In this document: one piece after another, positions 32,482 to 41,108 of the stretch
Position numbering within the stretch: the stretch's first letter is position 1
How the letters are laid out: each line of letters opens with the position of its first letter
Source of the DNA: Pseudoduganella armeniaca
GTDB lineage: Bacteria > Pseudomonadota > Gammaproteobacteria > Burkholderiales > Burkholderiaceae_D
NCBI RefSeq assembly: GCF_003028855.1
Contig: NZ_CP028324.1
Coordinates: 6,200,001-6,264,000, forward strand
Length of the DNA stretch: 64,000 nucleotides
Reading direction: 5' to 3'
Translations under genes and position numbers: made by a program
The notes under the pieces: generated by a model
The model's input: the letters and a program-made list of their open reading frames with translations, nothing else
What the model was told of the DNA's origin: nothing
Databases searched by the model: none

Positions 32482-32895
32482 TCAATGTAACCGGATGGGT
32501 GTGACAGCTGTTTCCTCGCTGACTTCGATGGCGGCCTGGTCGAAGCTGGGCGGGCCAAAACGGCCAGCGGCATCGCGGCTGAAGCCGTAGTTCTCGCTGG
32601 GGATGCCCAGCAGGTTGCGATCGAGCTTGCCGTTGCCGTTCTCGTCCTGGTAGGCCAGCACGGCCCACGTGCCGGGCGGCACATTCGCTACCGTCACGGT
32701 CGTGGTACCGGGCGTCGCGGCCACCGAGGCGCTGTACGCGCACTCCTTCAGGAAGCGTTCGCGGTCGCACACGGCCACGTTCACCTTCCCCTTCGGCCCG
32801 ACGGCCGAGACGCGTACCTCGATGCTGGCTGCCTGCGCCAGCGCGGATGCCAGCAGCACGGTAGCGGCCAGGATGACCTTGCAAGGTGAAACCAT
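32482..32895 (-). CDS. DUF2141 periplasmic protein
   Basis: A 137-residue secreted protein with a signal peptide (about 1-22) and a DUF2141-type fold: VNVAVCDRERFL, GTWAVLAYQDENGNGKLDRNLLGIPSENYGF. The DENGNGKLD loop looks calcium-binding. GGAG precedes the ATG by nine bases. It is divergent from crtZ, and DUF2141 genes are often found near carotenoid genes. The function is unknown. Confidence 0.85.
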   Translation of the reverse strand: MVSPCKVILAATVLLASALAQAASIEVRVSAVGPKGKVNVAVCDRERFLKECAYSASVAATPGTTTVTVANVPPGTWAVLAYQDENGNGKLDRNLLGIPSENYGFSRDAAGRFGPPSFDQAAIEVSEETAVTPIRLH

Positions 32896-32963
32896 GTGTT
32901 CTCCTTCATGTTAGCGGGACAAGCCAGTCGTGCGCACGCGGCACGTGTGCTAGGCTTTTGCCC

Positions 32964-33497
32964 ATGTTATCGAATGCCCTCATCGTCGTTGCCACCATCG
33001 TCCTGATGGAGGTGTTTTCCATCGTCGCGCACAAGTATGTGATGCACGGGTTCGGGTGGGGCTGGCACCGCTCGCACCACGAGCCGCGCACGGGCTGGTT
33101 CGAGAAGAACGACCTGTACGCCGTCGTGTTTGCCGGCGTTGCCATCGCCCTGATCTACGCCGGCACGCGCGGCCACCATCCGCTGGAATGGATCGGTGCC
33201 GGCATGACCGCCTACGGCTTCCTGTACTTCGTCGCGCACGACGGCCTGGTGCACCGGCGCTGGCCCTTCACCTACACGCCGCGGCGCGGTTACCTGAAGC
33301 GGCTGTACCAGGCGCACCGGCTGCATCACGCGGTGGCAGGCAAGGACGGTGCCGTGTCGTTCGGTTTCCTGTACGCGCCGCCGGTGACCGCCCTCAAGCG
33401 CCAGCTGCGCGAGCGGCATCCGGCACCTCTGAAGCCGCGCCGGGACGCCGCCACAGATCGCCCGGCCGTGCCGCCGGTCGTTGAAGACGCGAGATAA
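32964..33497 (+). CDS. crtZ: Beta-carotene 3-hydroxylase
   Basis: A 177-residue membrane non-heme diiron hydroxylase turning beta-carotene into zeaxanthin. Histidine clusters: HKYVMH, HRSHH, HDGLVH and HRLHH, as in the CrtZ family. Hydrophobic helices lie near residues 3-22 and 50-90. ATG 32964 fits the family start; longer in-frame starts would add a non-homologous stretch. Its 3' end overlaps the oppositely oriented crtB by 104 bases. Confidence 0.93.
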   Translation: MLSNALIVVATIVLMEVFSIVAHKYVMHGFGWGWHRSHHEPRTGWFEKNDLYAVVFAGVAIALIYAGTRGHHPLEWIGAGMTAYGFLYFVAHDGLVHRRWPFTYTPRRGYLKRLYQAHRLHHAVAGKDGAVSFGFLYAPPVTALKRQLRERHPAPLKPRRDAATDRPAVPPVVEDAR

Positions 33498-34365
33498 GCG
33501 CGCGCGCGCCGCCTTTCGCCAGCAGCCACAATTTCGTTGCCTTGGACGTGCCCACGCGCTCGTCCCAGGCGTGGGCGCCGCGTCGCTTCACCTCGATGCC
33601 GATCTGGCGGTAGACGTAGCGCGCCGTGGCAATGGCCCAGGCGGAACGCAGCGGCAGATCGGACAAGCCGGCCGCCGCCGAATCGTAGTACGGCTCCGCA
33701 TGCTCGACCAGCCGCGCCGCCACCCGCGCCAGCGCCGCGCGGTGGCGCGGCAACGCGACCTCGCCAGGCGGGATGCCGGCCGCGCGCAACCATGCGGCCG
33801 GCAGGTAGCAACGCCCCATGCCGGCATCCTCGACGATGTCGCGCGCGATGTTCGTCAGCTGGAAGGCCAGCCCCAGGTCGCAGGCGCGGTCCAGCACCGC
33901 CGGGCGCTGCACGCCCATGATGGACGCCATCATCAGGCCGACCACGCCGGCGACGTGGTAGCAGTAGCGCAGCGTGTCGTCGATCGCTTCGTAGCGCACG
34001 TCGGCCACGTCCATGCCGAAGCCGGCCAGGTGGTCGAACGCGAACTCGCGCGGGATCCGGTGGCGCAGGGCCACCTCCTGGAACGCGGCGAACGCCGGGT
34101 CTTCCATCGCCGCGCCCGTGTAGGCACGCGCGGTCTGCTCGCGCAGCGCCATCAGGGCACGCTGGGCATCCGCTTGCGTCGGCGCCGCCTTGTTGAACCC
34201 GTGCTCCTGGCCGTCGACCACGTCGTCGCAATGGCGGCACCAGGCATACAGCATCAGCACGCTGCGCCGGGTGGCGGGCGCGAACAGGCGTGCGGCGGCG
34301 GCGAAGCTTTTCGAGCCGACGTTGATGGTGGCGGTCGCGTGCCGCAGCAGGTCGGTATCGCTCAT
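33394..34365 (-). CDS. crtB: Phytoene synthase
   Basis: A 323-residue enzyme that condenses two geranylgeranyl diphosphates to phytoene. It carries both Asp-rich motifs: CDDVVDG (46-52) and NIARDIVEDAGMGRCYLP (about 170). The C-terminal 30 residues are Arg/Ala/Pro-rich and lie in the overlap with crtZ. ATG 34363-34365 overlaps the crtI stop. Confidence 0.94.
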   Translation of the reverse strand: MSDTDLLRHATATINVGSKSFAAAARLFAPATRRSVLMLYAWCRHCDDVVDGQEHGFNKAAPTQADAQRALMALREQTARAYTGAAMEDPAFAAFQEVALRHRIPREFAFDHLAGFGMDVADVRYEAIDDTLRYCYHVAGVVGLMMASIMGVQRPAVLDRACDLGLAFQLTNIARDIVEDAGMGRCYLPAAWLRAAGIPPGEVALPRHRAALARVAARLVEHAEPYYDSAAAGLSDLPLRSAWAIATARYVYRQIGIEVKRRGAHAWDERVGTSKATKLWLLAKGGARALISRLQRPAARPGDLWRRPGAASEVPDAARAAGA

Positions 34366-35849
34366 GACGCCTCCGCCAGCATCAAGCCTGCCGTGGCCTT
34401 GGCCGAACCGATCACGCCCGGCACGCCGGCGCCCGGATGCGTGCCGGCGCCGACCAGATACAGGTTGGCCAGTTCGCTGTCGCGGTTGTGCGGCCGGAAC
34501 CAGGCGCTTTGCGTCAGGATCGGCTCGAGCGAGAACGCGGAACCCAGGTGCGCATTCAGTTCGTCGCGGAAGTCGAGCGGCGTGAAGATGCGGCTGGTGA
34601 CGAGCTGGCTGCGCAGCCCCGGCATGTAGCGCTGCTCCAGGTAGTCGAAGATGCGGTCGCGGTAGCGTGGCCCTTCGACTGCCCAGTCGATCGGCGCGTT
34701 GCCCAGGTGCGGCACGGGTGCCAGCACGTAGTGGCTGCCGCAGCCGGGCGGCGCCAGCGACGGGTCGGTGACGCAGGGCGCGTGCAGGTACAGCGAAAAA
34801 TCGTCGGCCAGGCTGTCGCCCTTGAAGATGTCCTGGATCAGTTCACGGTAGCGCGGGCCGAAGCATACGGTGTGGTGCTGCAGTTGCGCGTGATGGCGAT
34901 CCAGGCCGAAGTACAGCACGAACAGCGAGTTGGAGAAGCGTTTTTTTTGCAGGGCCTTGCCCTGCGCGGCGCCACGCGGGTGCTGGCCCAGCAGCTTGTC
35001 GTAGGTATGCACCACGTCGGCATTGGACGCCACCGCGTCCGCTTCGAAGGTGCGGCCATCTTCCAGGCGCACGCCGCTGACGCGGCCGTCGCGCGTGTCG
35101 ATCGCCGCCACCGGGGCATTCAGCTCGATGCGGCCGCCCAGGTCCTGGAACAGCCGCGCCAGCCCATTGACGAGCGCACCCGTGCCGCCGCGCGGGAACC
35201 ACACGCCCCAGCGCCGCTCCAGCGCATGGATCAATGTGTAGATCGACGAGGTGGCGAACGGATTGCCGCCTACCAGCAGCGAGTGGAACGAGAACGCCTG
35301 GCGCAGGTGCTCGTCGGCGATGAAGCGCGACACGATGCCGTACACGCTCTTCCACGCTTCCAGCCGCGCCAGCTGCGGACCGGCGCTGATCATGTCGCGA
35401 AACGACAGGAATGGCACCGCGCCCAGTTTCAGGTAGCCTTCATCGAACACGGCCTTCGAGTAGGCCAGGAAGCGCTGGTAGCCGGCCACGTCGGCCGGGT
35501 TGCGTGCGTGGATCTGGCGGTCCAGCGCATCCTGGTCGTTGGCATAGTCGAAGTGGCTGCCGTCCTCCCAGCACAGGCGGTAGAACGGCGCCACCGGCAG
35601 CATCTCGACATAGTCGCTCATGCGCTTGCCCGCGACGGCAAACAGCTCCTCGATGGCGGAAGGGTCGGTAATCACCGTGGGACCGGCGTCGAAGGTGAAG
35701 CCCTGGTCTTGGTAGACGTAGGCGCGGCCGCCGGGTTTATCCCGCTTTTCCAGCAGCGTGGTTTGCACGCCCTGGGCCTGCAGGCGGATGGCCAGTGCAA
35801 GGCCGCCAAAGCCGGCGCCGACGACGACGGCACGTTTCATCTGTTTCAT
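34362..35849 (-). CDS. crtI: Phytoene desaturase (lycopene-forming type)
   Basis: A 495-residue FAD enzyme with the dinucleotide motif VVGAGFGGLALAIRLQ near the start and the CrtI signatures GGRAYVYQDQGFTFDAGPTVIT and YLVGAGTHPGAGVPGVIGSAKA at the end. It converts phytoene to lycopene. It follows crtY and precedes crtB, with ATGA overlaps at both junctions. Confidence 0.95.
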   Translation of the reverse strand: MKQMKRAVVVGAGFGGLALAIRLQAQGVQTTLLEKRDKPGGRAYVYQDQGFTFDAGPTVITDPSAIEELFAVAGKRMSDYVEMLPVAPFYRLCWEDGSHFDYANDQDALDRQIHARNPADVAGYQRFLAYSKAVFDEGYLKLGAVPFLSFRDMISAGPQLARLEAWKSVYGIVSRFIADEHLRQAFSFHSLLVGGNPFATSSIYTLIHALERRWGVWFPRGGTGALVNGLARLFQDLGGRIELNAPVAAIDTRDGRVSGVRLEDGRTFEADAVASNADVVHTYDKLLGQHPRGAAQGKALQKKRFSNSLFVLYFGLDRHHAQLQHHTVCFGPRYRELIQDIFKGDSLADDFSLYLHAPCVTDPSLAPPGCGSHYVLAPVPHLGNAPIDWAVEGPRYRDRIFDYLEQRYMPGLRSQLVTSRIFTPLDFRDELNAHLGSAFSLEPILTQSAWFRPHNRDSELANLYLVGAGTHPGAGVPGVIGSAKATAGLMLAEAS

Positions 35850-37021
35850 TGCGATTTCCTGATCTGGCTGGGGTGGAACTGACGGGCCGCCGCCACGGCC
35901 TGCAACACGGGCACGGGCGGCTTGCCGGACACCAGGCGGGCCTTGTCGCCCAGGCGCAAATGGCCGGCATAGAAGCGCGCGATCAGCGGTGCTGGCAGGC
36001 GGTAGAAGCGCTGCATGACGCGCCAGCGGTCATCCGGCCGGCCCGCCAGGAACAGCATGCGGTTGAGCAGCCGGAAGAAGCGCTGGCCGCGCCAGGCCTT
36101 GCGCGCCTCGGCATGGATGGCGTCGAACAGGGCCGGGGCGCGCAGGTCGGGCAGCGCGGCGATGCGCTCGGCCAGCCGCACCGCGTGCGGCAGCGAGTAG
36201 CCGGTCGTCGGGTGGAACAGGCCGGCGCGCAGGCCGCTGCATGGCTGGCCCGCCAGCGCGGCCCAGTAGCGCTCGAAGTCGCCGGCCAGCACGATCGGCA
36301 GCGCGCCCTGCTCCTCGCGCAGCACCTTGCTGACCTGCCAGCCGCGCGCCTGGGCATAGGCCGCGATATTGGCGCGCAGCCGTTCGGCCGGCAGCACGGC
36401 ATGGTCGACGTAATGGGTATCCTCGATCAGCACGCGGTCCGGCCCGAACGGCAGCAGGTAGACGAAGCGGTAGCCGCCCTGCTGTGCCACGGTGGCGTCC
36501 ATGATCACGGGCGCCGTCAGCCCATGCGGCGCTAGCAGCCGCAGCTCCTGGCCGAGGAATGTCTGCCAGCCCAGCGCCAGGTGCGGGCTGGCCTGCATGC
36601 CGCGGCCGTCGATCACGGCGCCAGCGCGCAAGATGCTGCCGTCCTCCAGGCGCACCGAGGTCGGTTTCAGCGCGCCGACCGTGGCGCCGGTGCGCAATGC
36701 GGGGCCCAGCGCGGCGCCGATCACGTCGGCGAAGCGGTCCGAGGCGATGCTGGCGTAGCCGCCGTCCAGCGTACGGTCCAGGTCCGGGAAGGCCACGTCG
36801 TAGCGCGGCCAGCGCGCCGTGACCAGGGGCGCCAGCCAGGTGCGCTGGGCCGCATCGACATCGCTGTCGTGGAATGACCAGGTGTGGTTGCCACCCAGCC
36901 GCTCGCCGCGCTCCAGCAGCAGGATGCGCAGGTCCGGGCGCGTGCTGCGCAGGCGCCAGGCGATCAGGCCATTGGCCAGCCCGCCGCCGGCCAGGATGAT
37001 GTCGTAGTCTGGCCGCGTCAT
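35846..37021 (-). CDS. crtY: Lycopene beta-cyclase
   Basis: A 391-residue CrtY-type cyclase with a flavin-binding start DIILAGGGLANGLIAWRL, then LLERGERLGGNHTWSFHDSD, VIDGRGM, IEDTHYVDH and FHPTTGYSLPHAV, all diagnostic. It forms beta-carotene from lycopene. The start at 37021 is fixed by the ATGA overlap with crtX; the open frame further upstream is crtX out of frame. Confidence 0.95.
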   Translation of the reverse strand: MTRPDYDIILAGGGLANGLIAWRLRSTRPDLRILLLERGERLGGNHTWSFHDSDVDAAQRTWLAPLVTARWPRYDVAFPDLDRTLDGGYASIASDRFADVIGAALGPALRTGATVGALKPTSVRLEDGSILRAGAVIDGRGMQASPHLALGWQTFLGQELRLLAPHGLTAPVIMDATVAQQGGYRFVYLLPFGPDRVLIEDTHYVDHAVLPAERLRANIAAYAQARGWQVSKVLREEQGALPIVLAGDFERYWAALAGQPCSGLRAGLFHPTTGYSLPHAVRLAERIAALPDLRAPALFDAIHAEARKAWRGQRFFRLLNRMLFLAGRPDDRWRVMQRFYRLPAPLIARFYAGHLRLGDKARLVSGKPPVPVLQAVAAARQFHPSQIRKSQ

Positions 37022-38304
37022 GCCGTGACGGGCTGCGCTTGCCGCAGTCGCAAAGTGGTCTCGACAATGTCCGCCGCGCGCGGCGTGCCGCCGGCGCTGG
37101 CCACGTCGGCCGCCAAGGCATCGAGGCGTGGCGCGAACGACGGGTCGTCGAGGAGCTGGCGCAGCAGCCGCGCGATGCCGCCCGCGCCGGTCCACCGTGG
37201 CGAGGCGCGCAGGCCGATGCCGGCGTGACAGATGCGCGCCGCCGCGCCGGGCTGGTCGAACGCGATCGGCAGGGCCAGGATCGGCGTGCGCGCGGCAATG
37301 GCATCCATCACCGTGTTCGAGCCCGCATGCGAGATCACGGCGTCGGCGCGGGCCAGCGCTTCGCGCTGCGGCGCGAACGCGCAGACCCAGGTGGCGCCGG
37401 CGTCGCGCAGCGCGGCACCCTGCTGCGCGGTCAACCCGCCGCAGTGCGCCACCAGCAATTGCACGTCCAGCTGGCGGCAAGCATGTGCGATGCGGCGGAA
37501 CAGCCCGAAACGGTGGCCCTGCAGGGTGCCCAGCGACGCGAACACGAACGGCTTGCCGGCGGCGATCGGCGGCAGCGGCGCATGCTTCGCGTTGGCACGC
37601 GCCGCATGGCGTAATGGCCCGACGTGATGGAAGTACGGCGGCGCGTGGCGCCGCGGAAAATCGAACGACGCCGTCGTCTGGCTGATCTGCGCAAGGCTGG
37701 ACAGGCATTCGTGCAGCATGCCGCGCACGGGAATCCCGAGCCGGCGCGCCTCTGCTTCGATGACGCGCCGGTGCGGCGCCATCAGCCAGTCGTACACCCG
37801 GGTGCTGCCCTCGACCATGCGCAGCGCGCGCTCGTCCTCGCCCCAGCCGAACGGCATCACGGGCAGCGGCAAGCCGGGTTCGCGGTTCACCGGCAGCGCG
37901 CAGGCGACGGAGATCAACGGCAGGCCGACAGCTTCCGCGACCAGGCCGCCCGCCGCTTCCATCTGGTCGCCCAGGATCGCGTCGATGCGCAGCGTTTCGA
38001 TCGCGGCCGGCAGCTCGCGGCACAGCATGGCCGTCGTTTGCGCCATGTCGTCGATGACGCGGCGCAGTCCGAGCGGCCCGCCAGGGTTGGCGGCGCGGCG
38101 CAGGGTGGCAGCGAGCGAGCCGGGTGGATGGGTGGCGGCGCCGACGGCATGGAAGCCGATGCGCTCGTCATCCAGGTAGGCGGTGGCGTCGGGACGCTGC
38201 AGGAACGTGACGCGATGGCCGCGTGCGGTCAATTCGATGGCCAAGGCCGCCAGCGCGTTGACGTGGCTGTAGAACGCGGGGGCGACCACGCCGAAGTGCG
38301 CCAC
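37018..38304 (-). CDS. crtX: Zeaxanthin glucosyltransferase
   Basis: A 428-residue family 1 glycosyltransferase. N-terminal GVVAPAFYSHVNALAALAIELTARGHRV binds the acceptor. The C-terminal sugar-nucleotide segment is FAPQREALARADAVISHAGSNTVMDAI. It attaches glucose to zeaxanthin hydroxyls. It lies nine bases after crtE. The combination with crtZ predicts glucosylated, more polar pigment. Confidence 0.93.
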   Translation of the reverse strand: MAHFGVVAPAFYSHVNALAALAIELTARGHRVTFLQRPDATAYLDDERIGFHAVGAATHPPGSLAATLRRAANPGGPLGLRRVIDDMAQTTAMLCRELPAAIETLRIDAILGDQMEAAGGLVAEAVGLPLISVACALPVNREPGLPLPVMPFGWGEDERALRMVEGSTRVYDWLMAPHRRVIEAEARRLGIPVRGMLHECLSSLAQISQTTASFDFPRRHAPPYFHHVGPLRHAARANAKHAPLPPIAAGKPFVFASLGTLQGHRFGLFRRIAHACRQLDVQLLVAHCGGLTAQQGAALRDAGATWVCAFAPQREALARADAVISHAGSNTVMDAIAARTPILALPIAFDQPGAAARICHAGIGLRASPRWTGAGGIARLLRQLLDDPSFAPRLDALAADVASAGGTPRAADIVETTLRLRQAQPVTA

Positions 38305-38313
38305 GTCGGCCTC

Positions 38314-39285
38314 TCAGTGCGCTTCGAGGCAGGCGCCAGCGCGCGGCGCCGGCAGCCGTTCCGGCACCAGGCGGATGCCGCCGCGGCCAGCGTCGAACAG
38401 GCCCTGGACGAACCGGCGCGTACCCTGCCGGTTACCGACCGCGTCGGCCAGGTGGCGTTCGGCGTCACGCAGGTAGCCGGCCAGGCGGCGCTGCGCTTCG
38501 TCGAAACCGAGGGTGTTGATCAGGGTGGCCTTGCCGACGTCCTTGCCCGTGTCCTTGCCGGTGACGGCGCTGTCGGCGCTGTCCTGGAAGTCGTCACGGA
38601 TCTGGAAGGCATGGCCGGCGGCCAGCGCGAACGCGCGCAGCGAACGCACGACGTCGTCGTTCGCCTCGGCCACGATGGCCGCCATCTCGACGGCCACGCC
38701 CAGCAGCACGCCCGTCTTCAATTCGTTGGTGGTCGCGATCTCGTCGGCCGAGCGCTGGCCGCCGCGCAGATCCTGGAACTGGCCGCGCACGAGGCCCTGC
38801 GCGCCGATCGTCTGCGACAAGGTGCAGACGAGGCGCGAGCGCACGGCGGGCGGGATGCCGTCCGCCGAGGACAGCACGCAGAATGCGCGGCTGAGCAGGC
38901 CAATGGCGGCCAGGATGGCGACGTCCTCACCGAACTGCACATGCACCGCGGGCCGGCCGCGCCGCAGCAGGGCGTTGTCCATGCATGGCATGTCGTCGAG
39001 CACGAGGGAGGCCGCATGTACCATCTCGACGGCGCAGGCGACGTCGATCAGGCCGGGCGAAGAACAGTCCAGGTCGCGCGCTACCAGCATCAGCAGCAGT
39101 GGCCGCATGCGCTTGCCGCTGCCCAGCGCCGCCGCACGCATGGCGTCCGCCAGCAGGTCGCTCCCCTCGGCCAGCAAGGCTTCGATACGTTCGTCGACCT
39201 CCTGGCGCAGGAACTGCAGCTGCGTCGCGGTGCCGTCGTGCTTTACCAGGTCGACCCTGTTGAGCCGCCGCGTCTGTGTCGCCAT
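38314..39285 (-). CDS. crtE: Geranylgeranyl diphosphate synthase
   Basis: A 323-residue trans-prenyltransferase with both Asp-rich motifs: DDMPCMD (97-103) and IRDDFQD (about residue 240). The GSGKRMRPLL segment precedes the first. ATG 39285 is chosen over the in-frame 39330 because GGAAGGAA lies five bases before it and the family starts here. First gene of the crtE-X-Y-I-B operon. Confidence 0.94.
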   Translation of the reverse strand: MATQTRRLNRVDLVKHDGTATQLQFLRQEVDERIEALLAEGSDLLADAMRAAALGSGKRMRPLLLMLVARDLDCSSPGLIDVACAVEMVHAASLVLDDMPCMDNALLRRGRPAVHVQFGEDVAILAAIGLLSRAFCVLSSADGIPPAVRSRLVCTLSQTIGAQGLVRGQFQDLRGGQRSADEIATTNELKTGVLLGVAVEMAAIVAEANDDVVRSLRAFALAAGHAFQIRDDFQDSADSAVTGKDTGKDVGKATLINTLGFDEAQRRLAGYLRDAERHLADAVGNRQGTRRFVQGLFDAGRGGIRLVPERLPAPRAGACLEAH

Positions 39286-39602
39286 GCCGTTCCTTCCGCC
39301 GAGTTCGGTGAAAAAGTGATAACCCTTCAATCGATGATACCGAAACCATTTTGATTATCGGTTACGCGTTCAACCGTGCGGGCGAAGTTTGCATGACTTT
39401 CGGGCAACGTGACTCGTGCAAGGCGGGGCAATGGCGGTTCAGTGTCGCCTTGTGCCGGCTTGCACGCTGCAAGGTGCCGAACAGAAATAGTGAAATTACT
39501 TACAAATTCGCAGCAGAAGAGGTAACGTTTTCCGAAATTCGTCGCTGTCGTCATCGGTAATATGCGCCCTGCGGTTCCAAACCAAACCATAGGGAATGTC
39601 AT
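39286..39602. promoter_or_regulatory. 317-bp divergent regulatory region (crtE / small lipoprotein gene)
   Basis: No gene is seen. The crtE-proximal 80 bases are AT-rich and contain several GATAATC/GATTATC-like words (39318-39364), but no convincing -35/-10 pair. On the plus strand TAATAT at 39559-39564 is a possible -10 box for the lipoprotein gene. Both operons must be driven from here. Confidence 0.5.
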
Positions 39603-39947
39603 ATGAAACAACTCACCATTGCCGCCATCGCGGCCCTCGCACTGTCCGCCTGCGCCACCCGTCCGGAAAGCATCGCGGCCTCCTACGTCTCGCACGAGAA
39701 ATATGCTGGCAACGACTGCACCCAGCTGTCCACCTATTTGTCCGATGCCCGCTCGCAATTGCAAAAGGTCTCGGCCATGCAGGATTCAAAGGCCAATATG
39801 GACGCGGCGACGGTGTTTTTCGTGCTGGTACCGGCGAGCAAGCTGAGCGGCGATCACGCGGCCGACGTGGCCCGCATGAAGGGGGAAGTGGAGGCCATCG
39901 AAACAGCCCAGGTGAAGCGCGGATGCAAGGTGGCGCGCCTGTCCTGA
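39603..39947 (+). CDS. Small lipoprotein, unknown function
   Basis: A 114-residue protein with a lipoprotein signal peptide and lipobox LSAC (Cys 17). The mature part is helical: residues 35-65 carry regular hydrophobic spacing (TYLSDARSQLQKVSAM) and there are two further Cys residues. It resembles short lipoproteins common in proteobacteria. It lies 13 bases from, and convergent with, the end of the FAD oxidoreductase gene. Confidence 0.75.
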   Translation: MKQLTIAAIAALALSACATRPESIAASYVSHEKYAGNDCTQLSTYLSDARSQLQKVSAMQDSKANMDAATVFFVLVPASKLSGDHAADVARMKGEVEAIETAQVKRGCKVARLS

Positions 39948-39960
39948 TGGCCCAGCCGGA

Positions 39961-41106
39961 TCACAGCAATAACGATTTGACGTACTGCGCCAGCGCCAGG
40001 CTGGACGTCAGCCCGGGCGATTCGATGCCGAACAGGTTGACCAGCCCGGGCAGGCCATGCTGGCGCGGTCCCTGGATCATGAAATCCTGGTCGGGTCGAA
40101 CCGGACCATACAGCTTCGGCCGAATGCCGACATAGCCGGGCGATAAGGCACCGTCCGGCAAGCCTGGCCAGTAGTGCCGGATGGCCTGGTAAAACAGCGG
40201 CGCCAGGCTGTCGTCGAAGCCATAGTCCTCGTCCTGGCGCCAGCGCACGTCCGGACCGAAGCGGGCCTGGCCGGCCAGGTCCAGCGTCAGATGCACGCCC
40301 AGGCCGCCTGGCGGTGCGACCGGGTAGACCAGGTGCCGGAACGGCGAGGGGCAACTCAAGGCATAGTATTGACCGACCGCCAGGTGCAGCTCGGGGATCG
40401 CTTGCCGCGGGACGTTTTGCAACGACCGTGCCACGGCTTGCGCGCCCAGGCCCGCGGCGTTGACGACGATGGACGCGCTGACCCGGCAGGGGGCGCTGCC
40501 GCCGATGTCCAGGTGCCAGCGTGCGCCGCGCAGTGTGCCGCCCGTGACCGGGCTGTTCAGCACACACAGGCCGCCGGCCTGCTCGAAGTCGGCCAGCAAA
40601 CGCTGCATCAACGCATGCGAATCGATAATGCCCGTGCTGGGGGAAAACAGGCCGGCCACCGCATGCAGCGCCGGCTCCATCCGCCTTACCTCGGCCTGGT
40701 CCAGCCATGTCAGCTCACCGACCCCATTGCGGGCGGCCTTGTCCCGATAGCTGCGCAGCACGGCAATCTCGTCCGCCGTGACGGCGACCAGCAGCTTGCC
40801 CGTGCGCCGCACCGGCACGCCGGTCTGCTCGGCAAATTCGTACAGCAGGCGGTTGCCCTGCACGCACAGCGCCGCCTTCAGCGAGCCTGCGGGATAGTAG
40901 ATCCCCGCGTGGATGACCTCGGAGCTGCGCGAACTGATGCCGCCGCCCACCGCGGGCCCCGCCTCGAGCAACAGGGTGGCACGCCCGGCCAGGGCCAGCG
41001 CGCGCGCGACCGCCAGCCCGCACACGCCGGCGCCGATGACCACCGCGTCGAAGCGGTAGTCATCGCTGCCGGCATCCGCCGGCACTTCCCGCGCGCCAGG
41101 TGCCAT
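39961..41106 (-). CDS. FAD-dependent oxidoreductase (DAO/LhgO-like), last gene of the cluster
   Basis: A 381-residue flavoprotein. The FAD motif VVIGAGVCGLAVARALALAG is at about 20-39, then the L-2-hydroxyglutarate oxidase-like pattern SSEVIHAGIYYPAGSLKAALCVQG, LLVAVTADE, and PGYVGIRPKLYGP near the C-terminus. LhgO-type enzymes oxidise 2-hydroxy or 2-amino acids. ATG 41106 is two bases downstream of cysS, so it is co-transcribed. In the cluster it may oxidise an amino- or hydroxy-acid precursor (inference). Confidence 0.82.
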   Translation of the reverse strand: MAPGAREVPADAGSDDYRFDAVVIGAGVCGLAVARALALAGRATLLLEAGPAVGGGISSRSSEVIHAGIYYPAGSLKAALCVQGNRLLYEFAEQTGVPVRRTGKLLVAVTADEIAVLRSYRDKAARNGVGELTWLDQAEVRRMEPALHAVAGLFSPSTGIIDSHALMQRLLADFEQAGGLCVLNSPVTGGTLRGARWHLDIGGSAPCRVSASIVVNAAGLGAQAVARSLQNVPRQAIPELHLAVGQYYALSCPSPFRHLVYPVAPPGGLGVHLTLDLAGQARFGPDVRWRQDEDYGFDDSLAPLFYQAIRHYWPGLPDGALSPGYVGIRPKLYGPVRPDQDFMIQGPRQHGLPGLVNLFGIESPGLTSSLALAQYVKSLLL

Positions 41107-41108
41107 GC

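Noticed and set aside
39286..39330. An alternative crtE start 15 codons upstream (ATG 39330)
   Set aside because: The internal ATG 39285 has a strong GGAAGGAA ribosome site at the right distance, and the extra residues do not look like the family start.
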